Shown in pieces: positions 23,936 through 32,823 of a DNA stretch of 64,000 bases. The stretch comes from Paenibacillus sp. FSL R5-0912. GTDB taxonomy: Bacteria; Bacillota; Bacilli; Paenibacillales; Paenibacillaceae. A program made the position numbers and the translations under genes. Where the stretch lies: NCBI RefSeq assembly GCF_000758605.1, contig NZ_CP009282.1, positions 620,001-684,000 of the forward strand. The letters are read 5' to 3'. The first letter of the stretch is position 1; each line of letters starts with the position of its first letter. The notes beneath the pieces are model-generated. The model ran no database searches, was not told the DNA's origin, and saw nothing but the letters and a program-made list of their open reading frames with translations.

Positions 23936-25564
23936 ATGGGAAATATACATAGGAACAAGCAACTGCCGCAATTACCTGCAGCGCAGTGGGATGAACGGCT
24001 TCGGCAGGATCTCGCGGATTACGTGAATTACCGGATATCCGGCGGCTCATTAAGAACTATCGCTAAGAACACGGACGCCGCCGATTCTATTATTGAGCCT
24101 ATTCTGGACAGTGCGGTTGTCCGCGCTTACCGGCAGGCACAGCATGGGGGTGTGATCACCGATGTCCGGCAGCTGGAGGAGCTTCCCGGATTCAGCCCGG
24201 AGCTGCTTGAACAGCTCGCATCAGCCGTGTCCGGCCTCGATTCCGGCAAGCTTAGAGCGCTGGCGCCGCAGACTACCCGGCATAACCGGGTAGATCCTTA
24301 TGTGAACGGGCCGCAGTGCCTGGAGATGCTGCTGGAAGAGATTCGCAATGCACAGCGCTATATCCATCTGTCCGTGATGCTGTTCTTCAATGACCATTCG
24401 GGAAATCTGATCGCTTCGGAGCTGCTTTATGCGCTTCAGCGGGGAGTAGAAGTCCGGATGCTGGTGAATTACACCGTCACCGCCATGGGATACGGAAGTA
24501 ATCTTGAAGTAGGAAGTTTCTCTGAGATTGCAGAAGTTCTTGAGCAGGCAGGAGCCCGGCTGAAAGATACATTTCATTCCTGCTACGCTGCTGCGGAATG
24601 GGCAGTGAAGCGTGAGGAACTGAAGTCTCAGGGCGTCCCTGAAAGTATCCTCTTTCTGCAGGACAAGGTACAGGAGGATGTGATAATTACCGGGCTGAAT
24701 GTGATCGACCACCGTAAATTTATGGTCATTGACGGGATAACCTCCGTTATAGGCAGTCTGAATATCGGTGACCAATATACTTTTGCGACGCCTATCCAGG
24801 AATCGGCAACTGAACAGATAGACGGACGACCGCTTGGGATTCCCTCCAGGGAAGAGGAGTGGCATGACGGCTGTTTCCGGATTCAAGGGGAGGCTGCCCG
24901 GCCGCTGAATGAGGCTTTTCACGCCAGGTGGCTTCTGCTTGGAGGAGATCACTTTGAGGTGGAAGCGCCGTTCTACCACCCTGCAGGAAACTATGAATTC
25001 GGCGGGGAAGAATGCACGCTCTTTCTAAGTTTTCCCGGAAATCCGGTGAATCTAATTCAGCAGTATTATCTGGATTTGCTTACGTATGCCGCCGAAGAGA
25101 CAATTATTGTGAATCCTTACCTAATCGACCAAGATTTCTGGGACCGGCTCGGTGAAGTTGGACCGGAGTGTTCCTGCCATATCTCGATATGCAATTCGCT
25201 TGAGGTCAATGATCATCCTACGAACAAGGCAGCTGTGCGCAGCAATATGTACATTCCTTTCTGCAATGGGGTGTCCTTCTATGACTACAGCTTTACAGAA
25301 CGCTTCTCCCACTGGAAAATCACTTATGACCACAGAGCGCGGGCTGTATTTCACGGCTCCTATAATATCAACGAACGAAGTGCCTGCCACGATTTTGAAA
25401 TGGGAATGCTGGTTAAGAGTGAGCCGTTCGCAGACAAGGTGAAACGGATGATAGATTATGATCTTGGGGTATCCCGTAAAATCAGCGACAAGCACGAATT
25501 CTTCAAGTACCCCTGGCTGCATCCCAGCACGTATCTGAACAAGGCGACGCATAATTACACCTGA
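23936..25564 (+). CDS. phospholipase D-like protein
   Basis: 542 residues of the PLD superfamily, cytoplasmic by sequence. The first HKD half reads DHRKFMVIDG, followed by GSLNIGDQY; the second reads FHGSYNINERSACHDFEMGMLV with HWKITYDHRA before it. Similar layout to cardiolipin synthases, without their N-terminal transmembrane helices, so it could act as a soluble phosphatidyltransferase or nuclease; substrate not determined. GAGGGG five bases ahead of ATG. Confidence 0.88.
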   Translation: MGNIHRNKQLPQLPAAQWDERLRQDLADYVNYRISGGSLRTIAKNTDAADSIIEPILDSAVVRAYRQAQHGGVITDVRQLEELPGFSPELLEQLASAVSGLDSGKLRALAPQTTRHNRVDPYVNGPQCLEMLLEEIRNAQRYIHLSVMLFFNDHSGNLIASELLYALQRGVEVRMLVNYTVTAMGYGSNLEVGSFSEIAEVLEQAGARLKDTFHSCYAAAEWAVKREELKSQGVPESILFLQDKVQEDVIITGLNVIDHRKFMVIDGITSVIGSLNIGDQYTFATPIQESATEQIDGRPLGIPSREEEWHDGCFRIQGEAARPLNEAFHARWLLLGGDHFEVEAPFYHPAGNYEFGGEECTLFLSFPGNPVNLIQQYYLDLLTYAAEETIIVNPYLIDQDFWDRLGEVGPECSCHISICNSLEVNDHPTNKAAVRSNMYIPFCNGVSFYDYSFTERFSHWKITYDHRARAVFHGSYNINERSACHDFEMGMLVKSEPFADKVKRMIDYDLGVSRKISDKHEFFKYPWLHPSTYLNKATHNYT

Positions 25565-25607
25565 TATGCCTGCTGGTCCATGTCATGTATAATGAGCGGT
25601 ATAACAT

Positions 25608-26006
25608 ATGAAGATGGAGCTAAAGAGGATGAACATTAACATACTTGGGACAAGCCTGAAGAAGGATGAGGTACTCTTCGCGTCCGAATTCGGCGAGGGC
25701 AGAGGAACCTGGCGCGGTGCCGCTGTGGCTGCCGGGGAGGCCTGCGAGGCTGAATTTGAGCTGCCCTCGCTGTTCATGCGCTGGGTGGATATTGTGCCGG
25801 CGCACGGAGGCCGCTTTGAGATACGTATGGACGGGAAGGTTGTCATATTGACGGGTATACTGGAGAATATTGAGGAGGACGGCACCGGGTATCTGCGGCT
25901 TGGCCGCGATGTAATCATGTTCGATTGCCTGGGTGAACCGATGGCGCTGGGCGGATTCGTGGAGATCAGAACCGGGGAGCTCATGCTGTACCCTGTCAAT
26001 CTTTGA
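25608..26006 (+). CDS. unrecognised small soluble protein
   Basis: 132 residues (or 125 from the internal ATG 25629 with GGAG ahead). Mostly beta-strand pattern with many Gly, no signal peptide or membrane segment. I do not recognise the family. It stands alone between the PLD-like gene and the ArsR gene, same strand. Confidence 0.6.
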   Translation: MKMELKRMNINILGTSLKKDEVLFASEFGEGRGTWRGAAVAAGEACEAEFELPSLFMRWVDIVPAHGGRFEIRMDGKVVILTGILENIEEDGTGYLRLGRDVIMFDCLGEPMALGGFVEIRTGELMLYPVNL

Positions 26007-26117
26007 GCCTGCGGGGCGGATACCGGACTAACTATTTCCTGTCCGGCATAGCCACCTTCAGCTAAATGAGCTAAGATAATATACATTAGAAAGTATAGCA
26101 AGAGGAGCAGAAGTCCC

Positions 26118-26444
26118 ATGAACAGCGATATTCAACAATTTAAGACGGAATTCTTCAAGGCGCTGGCTCATCCGATGCGGATTCGCATTCTGGAGCTGCT
26201 CAGTGAAGGCGAGAAGAATGTGAATGAGCTGCAGGCGATCCTCGGCTCGGAAGGCTCTGCCGTATCCCAGCAGTTGGCCGTACTCCGTGCCAAGAACGTA
26301 GTGGCCAGTGTCAAGGAAGGAACCACCGTAATTTATGCCCTCAGAGATCCTCTCATCAAAGACCTTCTGGCTGTAGCCAAACAAATATTCGACAATCATC
26401 TTGTAAACACCATCTCCCTGCTTGAAGGCATCCGCAGCGAATGA
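26118..26444 (+). CDS. ArsR-family regulator without cysteines
   Basis: 108-residue winged-helix protein: FKALAHPMRIRILELLSEGEKNVNELQAILGSEGSAVSQQLAVLRAKNVV is the ArsR HTH. It has no cysteine at all, so the usual metal-site cysteines of ArsR/SmtB are absent. AAGAGGAGCAGAAG precedes ATG. It is 105 bases ahead of the SulP gene and is its likely regulator. Confidence 0.9.
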   Translation: MNSDIQQFKTEFFKALAHPMRIRILELLSEGEKNVNELQAILGSEGSAVSQQLAVLRAKNVVASVKEGTTVIYALRDPLIKDLLAVAKQIFDNHLVNTISLLEGIRSE

Positions 26445-26549
26445 CCCCGGCTTCCCGGGGGGCTGATTACCCCGTTGACAAGAACGGCAGGCAGGAGTAA
26501 TGTGAGTCTTATATTCAAATAATCAGATATTCAAAGAAAAGAAGGTTAA

Positions 26550-28331
26550 ATGATGACAGGGTGGGGCCGTTTTAAAGGCTATAATATTGCTTCTCTGCGT
26601 AAGGATATTATTTCAGGGACGATTGTCGGCGTGATTGCCATCCCCTTGGGGATGGCATTTGCTATTGCCTCCGGTGTCAAACCGGAGTACGGAATTTATA
26701 CGACCATAGTAGCCGGTATTCTCATTTCCTTATTCGGCGGTACAAAGTTTCAGATTGGCGGGCCTACGGGTGCGTTTATTCCTATTTTATTCGCTATTGC
26801 CATGCAGTATGGATACGAGAATCTGCTGATTGCCGGAATGATGGCTGGGGTCATTCTCGTGGTGATGGGCGTTCTGCGGCTCGGGGTGCTGATCAAGTTC
26901 ATTCCGAAGCCGGTGACAATCGGGTTCACGGCAGGAATTGCCGTTATTATCTTCAGCGGGCAGATTGCCAACTTTCTGGGTCTTAGGGATATGGAGCGGC
27001 ATGAGAGCTTCCTGGACAATATGAAAGAGATCGGCGCCCATATCTCGACAATCAATCTGTACAGTATCCTGACAGCAGCGATTTGTCTGGCTGTCGTAGT
27101 GCTGGGGATGCGCTTCGCGCCGAAGGTGCCCGGTTCTCTGATCGGGCTATTGTGCGCTACGATTATTGCTGCTCTATTCTTCAGCGGCAAGGTGACTACG
27201 ATCGGTTCAGCTTACGGGGATATCCCCAATACACTGCCGAGCTTTCATTTCCCTGTCATTACCTGGGAGAAGATCAGACTGCTTATCCGCCCGGCCTTCA
27301 TCATTGCGATGCTGGGCGCCATTGAGTCGCTGCTGTCCGCAGTAGTCGCCGATGGCATGTCAGGCAGCCGCCATGACAGCAACCGCGAGCTGGTCGGCCA
27401 AGGGATCGCCAACATTGCTGCGCCGTTGTTCGGCGGAATACCAGCGACCGGAGCGATCGCCAGAACGGCCACCAATATCCGCAGCGGTGCGGCTTCGCCG
27501 CTCTCCGGTATCATTCACGGCGTTGTTGTGTTTCTGATTCTGCTGTTATTCGCACCCTATGCTTCCAGCATTCCGCTGGCCGCGATGGCCCCGATCCTGA
27601 TGGTCGTGGCCTGGAACATGAGTGAACGTAAGGAATTCCTTCACCTGCTTAAGCTGAAGACGGGGGATTCACTGGTGCTGTTCATTACCTTCCTGCTGAC
27701 TGTGTTTGCGGATCTGACGCTGGCGGTAGAGGTGGGGCTGGTGCTTGCGGTGATACTCTTCGTGAAGCGTATGGGAGAAGTACACATGGTCTCCAAAGTG
27801 CTGCCGGACCCTTCCTCCGTGAAGGTTGAGGCACATATGGTGACGGACAGCCACGATTGTCCGCAGATCGGAATCTATAATGTCGAAGGACCGCTGTTCT
27901 TCGGAGCCGCCTACCGCTTCGACAGTACCATGCCGGGACTTGGGCCGGATCAGCCGAAGGTCATTCTGCTTCGCATGGGGAAGGTGCCGCTAATGGACAC
28001 CACCGGTGAAGCCAATCTGGCCGGTCTGGTGAAGCAGCTGCACGCGGATGGCGGAAGACTGATGATCTCCGGTATCCAGAGCCAGCCGCTGGATCTGCTG
28101 AAGAAGACAGGTCTGTATGACAGAATCGGGGCTGCCCAGTTCTATGATCATACAGGGGAAGCGATCAATGAAGCGCTGGGAAGCATTGATTACAGCCGTT
28201 GCCTGGGCTGCAAGCATGCTGCCTTCAGAGAATGCAGTGCATTCTCAGGGCTTGATGAGGCCTACCCGCGCAGCGCAGCCTTCAAAGGGCGTACTCCGGC
28301 TGTCGCCAGGAAGCTGAGCGGCGGGGTGTAG
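26550..28331 (+). CDS. SulP-family anion transporter with STAS domain
   Basis: 593 residues. Ten or more transmembrane helices with PLGMAFAIASGVKPEYGIYT and the SulP core motif in the first 400 residues, then a cytoplasmic STAS domain (about 440-545, with GKVPLMDTTGEANL). The tail has a cysteine cluster at Cys551, Cys554 and Cys562 (CLGCKH then FREC), an extension outside the STAS fold. Transport of sulphate, bicarbonate or another anion in the family. AAGAAGG precedes ATG 26550/26553. Confidence 0.9.
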   Translation: MMTGWGRFKGYNIASLRKDIISGTIVGVIAIPLGMAFAIASGVKPEYGIYTTIVAGILISLFGGTKFQIGGPTGAFIPILFAIAMQYGYENLLIAGMMAGVILVVMGVLRLGVLIKFIPKPVTIGFTAGIAVIIFSGQIANFLGLRDMERHESFLDNMKEIGAHISTINLYSILTAAICLAVVVLGMRFAPKVPGSLIGLLCATIIAALFFSGKVTTIGSAYGDIPNTLPSFHFPVITWEKIRLLIRPAFIIAMLGAIESLLSAVVADGMSGSRHDSNRELVGQGIANIAAPLFGGIPATGAIARTATNIRSGAASPLSGIIHGVVVFLILLLFAPYASSIPLAAMAPILMVVAWNMSERKEFLHLLKLKTGDSLVLFITFLLTVFADLTLAVEVGLVLAVILFVKRMGEVHMVSKVLPDPSSVKVEAHMVTDSHDCPQIGIYNVEGPLFFGAAYRFDSTMPGLGPDQPKVILLRMGKVPLMDTTGEANLAGLVKQLHADGGRLMISGIQSQPLDLLKKTGLYDRIGAAQFYDHTGEAINEALGSIDYSRCLGCKHAAFRECSAFSGLDEAYPRSAAFKGRTPAVARKLSGGV

Positions 28332-28394
28332 ATAACGGAACCCGTTTCCTGCTGATACAGACTTAACATTAATAACATCAATAGCAACAGCTCC

Positions 28395-28424
28395 AGCCCG
28401 GACATTTACGCGTCCGGGCTGTTT
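28395..28424 (+). terminator. intrinsic terminator after the SulP gene
   Basis: AGCCCGGAC (28395-28403) pairs with GTCCGGGCT (28412-28420), followed by GTTTG. Confidence 0.75.
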
Positions 28425-28547
28425 GTATAGCTGCCGCATACAATGTTGGACTAAGCGGTTCCATATTTGTACAATTAGAAGAGTGAAAAGACAATTGAAG
28501 TGTGTACATAGCTGAACTATATAACAAGGTAAGGAGATTATCCTCTC

Positions 28548-29249
28548 ATGAAGGAACTGAATTATTCGAAGGTATTTATACTACTGGTTGGAATGACGGC
28601 AGCGACACTTGCCGTATATCGCGTAGTTTCGCTGCGGACGGATACGTTCTATGCTTTTCTGCTCTGGAATCTGTTTCTGGCTTGGGTGCCGTTCTTCTTC
28701 TCCATGGCCGCGCATGAGCTGGATAAGCGGAAGATCGGGGGGCTGCTGATTCTGCCGCTCGGTATAGCCTGGATGCTCTTTTTCCCGAATGCGCCCTATA
28801 TTATGACTGACCTCGTGCATTTAACCATCCGCAAAAGCAAATACATCGTCGGCGGGACGATCCAGAACCGGTACTGGTACGATCTGACCACCCTGCTCTT
28901 GTTCACCTGGAGCGGCTGGCTGACCGGATTCTTCTCCCTGTACCAGTTCCAGCATGTGATCTACCGCAAGACCAATGGGGTGCTGTCCTGGATCTTCGTG
29001 CTGTTTGCCTGCGTAATGGGCGGTTATGGCGTTCTACTGGGCAGAGTCTACCGCTTGAACAGCTGGGATGTGCTGACAGACCGCCATCAGCTGTATCAGC
29101 TGGTGATCACCAGTCTGAACCAGCAGTCTGTATTCTTCAGCTTGTTCGTAGCCTTTGTGCTGCTGGTGATTTATGCTACGCTATATTGTCTGCTGAACGG
29201 TCTTGCCAGCGGGAGCGGCAAAGCTTATTCGAAGGGCGGCAGAAGATGA
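28548..29249 (+). CDS. DUF1361 membrane protein
   Basis: 233 residues with six hydrophobic segments and the DUF1361 core FPNAPYIMTDLVHL after the third helix, then WSGWLTGFFSLYQF. Function unknown in the family. AAGGAG ahead of ATG. Its 3' end overlaps the end of the next, convergent gene by 25 bases. Confidence 0.85.
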   Translation: MKELNYSKVFILLVGMTAATLAVYRVVSLRTDTFYAFLLWNLFLAWVPFFFSMAAHELDKRKIGGLLILPLGIAWMLFFPNAPYIMTDLVHLTIRKSKYIVGGTIQNRYWYDLTTLLLFTWSGWLTGFFSLYQFQHVIYRKTNGVLSWIFVLFACVMGGYGVLLGRVYRLNSWDVLTDRHQLYQLVITSLNQQSVFFSLFVAFVLLVIYATLYCLLNGLASGSGKAYSKGGRR

Positions 29250-29611
29250 TCTTCAGCGTAAAGGTTGGAATCTTGCTCCGGATCTAGTTCCAGTTCCAGC
29301 CCGGGTCCTGGGTGATACTGATAACGTGCAAGGTCAATCACTCCTCGCTCGTCAATAACAATCCCTTCACCCAGCAGATACAGCTGCTGCAGTGAGCCGG
29401 ATTCGTCTTCGGTAAGCGAGATCATTCCTTTGGAATTGATGACCCTATGCCACGGCAGCTTATACTTCCTGCTCATGGAGTGCAGAATGCGCACTACCTG
29501 CCTGGCTCCCCGGGGACTTCCGGCCGCGCGGGCGATTCCACCGTAGGTCATGACGGCTCCTTCCGGAATGGACTGAATAATGGTGATCACTCTTTTGGTG
29601 AATGGTGTCAT
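29225..29611 (-). CDS. alkyltransferase-like protein (ATL), MGMT fold
   Basis: 128 residues with the DNA-binding domain of O6-alkylguanine-DNA alkyltransferases: PEGAVMTYGGIARAAGSPRGARQVVRIL, then PWHRVI. The alkyl-acceptor Cys of the PCHR motif is Trp, so it cannot take the alkyl group. Such ATL proteins bind lesions and recruit nucleotide excision repair. It overlaps the DUF1361 gene end, tail to tail. Confidence 0.9.
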   Translation of the reverse strand: MTPFTKRVITIIQSIPEGAVMTYGGIARAAGSPRGARQVVRILHSMSRKYKLPWHRVINSKGMISLTEDESGSLQQLYLLGEGIVIDERGVIDLARYQYHPGPGLELELDPEQDSNLYAEDHLLPPFE

Positions 29612-29750
29612 GTACAGGCTCCTTTGTCTGTAATAGAACTATCCGCTGTATGTACTTAGGACAACCATAACATAAAGCGCTGCATAGAGCATCTGCCGGG
29701 ATGGAGCAGTTGCGATAGCCTGATAATAGTTCTCCCGGTCCTGCCCTGCC

Positions 29751-29784
29751 AAGCCTCTGTCTGCACAGACAGGGGCTTTTTGCT
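29751..29784 (+). terminator. orphan intrinsic terminator
   Basis: AAGCCTCTGTCTG pairs with CAGACAGGGGCTT around CA, followed by TTTTG. No plus-strand gene ends directly before it, so it may block read-through into the germination operon. Confidence 0.6.
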
Positions 29785-29892
29785 GTTCGTTGCCTAAGCC
29801 TGAGTTCTTCCTCTACAGCATAATTATGGCGAATAGGAGTTAGAGAGACGGGGGATAATCAGAGCAATAGAAATGCGACAGGGGTGACTGCT

Positions 29893-31440
29893 GTGAAGAG
29901 TAAGGATGCTGCAATGAATAATGAATCTGCCGGCAAAATATCTTCTTACCAGCCGCTGAGTCCTTCGCTGGATGATACGATAGCGCTGTTCCGGAGGATA
30001 TTTAACAACGACGGCACCCTGAGGGTCCGGGTCATTGAGAATAAACACGGCGTACCGGTCCGCTGCGGTTTAATCTACGTGGAGGGAATGATTGACCGGG
30101 ATCTTATTCAGAATGGGATTACTAAGCCGGTGATGAACTATGAATTCTCAGAGAAAGAGAGTGGAAATCCTGCCGAGCTGATGGAGAAAATCCGTATGGA
30201 AGTTATCAATATCAGTGACATTATGGTCTCTACGGAGCTGGAAGAACTGGTCGGTGCAGTAGTGAGCGGGAAGACCGTATTTCTCTTAGACGGCTATGCC
30301 GGGGCGCTCAATATCAATGCCCAAGGGTGGGAGACACGCTCAATAGCAGAGCCTGAGACGGAAAAAGCGGTGCGAGGTCCCAGAGAAGGCTTTACCGAAT
30401 CGCTGCTCGTTAATCTTACCCTTATCCGCCGCAGAGTGCAGAACTCTGATTTGAAATTTGTCTTCACCAATATCGGAACACGCAGCAAGACACAGACCTG
30501 CATCTGCTACATGGAAAGTTTGGCCTCCCCCGACATTCTTAAGGAGCTCTATACACGTCTGGAGCGTGTGGAGATTGACCATTTATTGGATACAGGCTAT
30601 CTTGCCGAGCTTATCCGCGACGAACCCTATTCACCCTTCGAGCTGATCGGCAGTACTGAACGGCCGGACTCTGTAGTTGGCAAGATTATGGAGGGAAGAA
30701 TTGCTCTTCTCATTGAGGGGACTTCCTTTGTATTAACACTGCCGTATGTGTTTGTGGAGAATTTTCAGGCCAGCGAGGATTATTATATTAATTATTATTT
30801 TGCCTCCTTTAACCGGCTGCTTAGAGTACTTGGAGCCTTCATGTCGGTCAGCATACCCGCCGGGTATGTTGCACTGGTTACCTATGCTCAGGAGATGGTT
30901 CCGACGCAGCTGCTGTTAAGCATTGCCAATGCCAGGATGTCAGTGCCTTTCCCTACGATAGTTGAGGCGATAATTATGCTTACAATCTTCGAGGTACTGC
31001 GGGAAGCGGGAGCCCGTATTCCAACCTCCATTGGCCAGGCTGTCAGTATCGTAGGAGCACTGGTTCTGGGTCAGGCTGCTGTTGATGCGCGAATTGTCAG
31101 TGCACCGATGGTTATTGTCGTGGGATTAACGGGAATCACGACACTGCTCAATCCGCGGCTGACCGGACCGCTAATTATTGTCAGGCTGGGACTGCTTCTG
31201 GTGACCTTTTTCCTGGGGATATACGGATATTACTTCGGCCTGCTCGGCCTGGTGATTCACCTGATGAGCATGCGCTCCTTCGGGGTTCCCTACATGCTCG
31301 GAGTAGGCTCCATCCGTCCGCAGGATATTAAGGATACAGCCATTCGGGCGCCATGGTGGGATATGTACCTGCGTCCCGCAATGATTGGAGCGCGCAATAT
31401 GAGGCGGCAGCCATCCAAGAAGCCGGCAAAGCGGTCATGA
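29893..31440 (+). CDS. spore germination protein, GerA family A subunit
   Basis: About 515 residues from GTG 29893 (CAGGGGTGAC ahead; GTG 29884 is also in frame). The first 300 residues form the cytoplasmic GerA domain with SGKTVFLLDGYAGALN; the second half has four to five transmembrane helices and ends in a basic tail KKPAKRS. In GerA-type receptors this is the A subunit, in the inner spore membrane. Stop overlaps the C subunit start by four bases. Confidence 0.93.
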   Translation: MKSKDAAMNNESAGKISSYQPLSPSLDDTIALFRRIFNNDGTLRVRVIENKHGVPVRCGLIYVEGMIDRDLIQNGITKPVMNYEFSEKESGNPAELMEKIRMEVINISDIMVSTELEELVGAVVSGKTVFLLDGYAGALNINAQGWETRSIAEPETEKAVRGPREGFTESLLVNLTLIRRRVQNSDLKFVFTNIGTRSKTQTCICYMESLASPDILKELYTRLERVEIDHLLDTGYLAELIRDEPYSPFELIGSTERPDSVVGKIMEGRIALLIEGTSFVLTLPYVFVENFQASEDYYINYYFASFNRLLRVLGAFMSVSIPAGYVALVTYAQEMVPTQLLLSIANARMSVPFPTIVEAIIMLTIFEVLREAGARIPTSIGQAVSIVGALVLGQAAVDARIVSAPMVIVVGLTGITTLLNPRLTGPLIIVRLGLLLVTFFLGIYGYYFGLLGLVIHLMSMRSFGVPYMLGVGSIRPQDIKDTAIRAPWWDMYLRPAMIGARNMRRQPSKKPAKRS

Positions 31441-32591
31441 GGATTTTGCGCAGAATGCTGTCTGTTCAGATCTCGCTGCTGCTGCTGCTGAGCATCACCG
31501 GGTGCTGGAATTATACTGAGGTTGATGATATGGCCATTGTAGCTGGAGTAGCGATTGACAAGAACAAGGAGGACGGGAAGCTGCAGCTTACAGCAGAGAT
31601 AGTTGATACCACTGGCGGAAAGGACAGGAATCAGTCCGGATTCAGGATGTTAAGTCTCAGCGGTGATACCATGTTCGAAATTGTCCGCAATATGATTTCC
31701 TTGACTGGCAAGAAGCTATTCTGGAGCCATTCGAAGAGCATTATCGTCAGTAAAGAGATTGCCCGAGACGGCCTAATTAAAGCGTTGGACTGGTACAGCA
31801 GAGATACGGAAACCCGGTCAGATGTATTCATATTTGTCTCGGGCGAGAAAACAGCACATGAGGTGCTGGATTTGAATAAAGCGACGCAGACCGTGCTGTC
31901 GTTTGAATTGGCCCAGATGATGCGGGACGAGAAGCATGTCGGCTCAGCACCCGTTGTAGAAATATGGGATTTCATTGATAAGTTAGAGACAGTGGGCAAA
32001 AGCGCCATAGCTCCCATTATCAGCATTCATGATGAGAACGGGAAGAAGACCGAACGCGTGGACGGCACCGCCATATTCAAGAAGGATAGAATGGTAGGAA
32101 GTCTGAACGGTGATGAGACGAAGAGCGCACTGTTTGTAAAGAATAAGATACAAGGAGGAGTGCTGGAGGTGGGTAATAAAGACGGAATCCCTTCGTACTC
32201 TCTGGAGATCTTAGGAAGCCGGACCAAGCTGAAGCCTAGAATCGTCGAGGGTAAGGTGCTGATGCAAATTCATACAGATACCCAAGTGGGGCTGGATGAA
32301 GTGATGACACATGAAGGCTTCCAGAAGGATGAGACGACCCAGGATATTGAAGCGAGGGCTAGTGAGCAGCTTCAGACGAATATCCTCGCTGTAATCCACA
32401 AGGTGCAGCAGGAGTACGGGGCCGATATCTTTGGCTTTGGTGAAGTGATACATGCGTATCATCCCAAATTATGGGCTGAGATTAAGGGGCAATGGCCGGA
32501 AGAGTTCGTCCAGGTGGATGTGACAGTCCGTTCAAAAGTTACCATAGAGAGCAGTGCCAAAACCAAGCGGGCCATCAAGCGGGGGGATTAG
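31437..32591 (+). CDS. Ger(x)C-family lipoprotein, germinant receptor C subunit
   Basis: 384 residues from ATG 31437, overlapping the A-subunit stop (ATGA). Signal peptide with lipobox LSITGC at about residues 18-23, so it is a lipoprotein on the outer face of the inner membrane; then CWNYTEVDDMAIVAGVAIDK, the Ger(x)C start. An AxxC-spaced typical length (350-400) fits. Two bases before the next gene. Confidence 0.92.
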   Translation: MRILRRMLSVQISLLLLLSITGCWNYTEVDDMAIVAGVAIDKNKEDGKLQLTAEIVDTTGGKDRNQSGFRMLSLSGDTMFEIVRNMISLTGKKLFWSHSKSIIVSKEIARDGLIKALDWYSRDTETRSDVFIFVSGEKTAHEVLDLNKATQTVLSFELAQMMRDEKHVGSAPVVEIWDFIDKLETVGKSAIAPIISIHDENGKKTERVDGTAIFKKDRMVGSLNGDETKSALFVKNKIQGGVLEVGNKDGIPSYSLEILGSRTKLKPRIVEGKVLMQIHTDTQVGLDEVMTHEGFQKDETTQDIEARASEQLQTNILAVIHKVQQEYGADIFGFGEVIHAYHPKLWAEIKGQWPEEFVQVDVTVRSKVTIESSAKTKRAIKRGD

Positions 32592-32593
32592 CC

Positions 32594-32797
32594 ATGGCTA
32601 TCTACCTTATAGTCATCTATTCGGTTATTGCTGTACTTGACCCTTACGGGCTGCTAAAGCGGGGGATGAAACGTGATTTCTACGTATGCTCCGTGCTGTG
32701 CCTGATATCCTTCTCTCTGGCCTTCGCGCTCGCGATGCATTGGGAGATCCCCAGTCCATCACCGGTTATCGTAAATCTGATAAAAAAACTGTACTGA
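32594..32797 (+). CDS. small two-helix protein, likely germinant receptor D subunit
   Basis: 67 residues from ATG 32594, two bases after the C-subunit stop. One hydrophobic helix at the start (AIYLIVIYSVIAVL) and a second around residues 29-46, with a polar basic loop between. Genes for small two-helix D subunits that modulate germinant receptors lie in or near ger operons of Bacillus and Clostridium. Position inside this operon and topology support the call; no sequence proof. Confidence 0.65.
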   Translation: MAIYLIVIYSVIAVLDPYGLLKRGMKRDFYVCSVLCLISFSLAFALAMHWEIPSPSPVIVNLIKKLY

Positions 32798-32823
32798 AGC
32801 ACGCTCCAGAAGGAGGAGATCAC

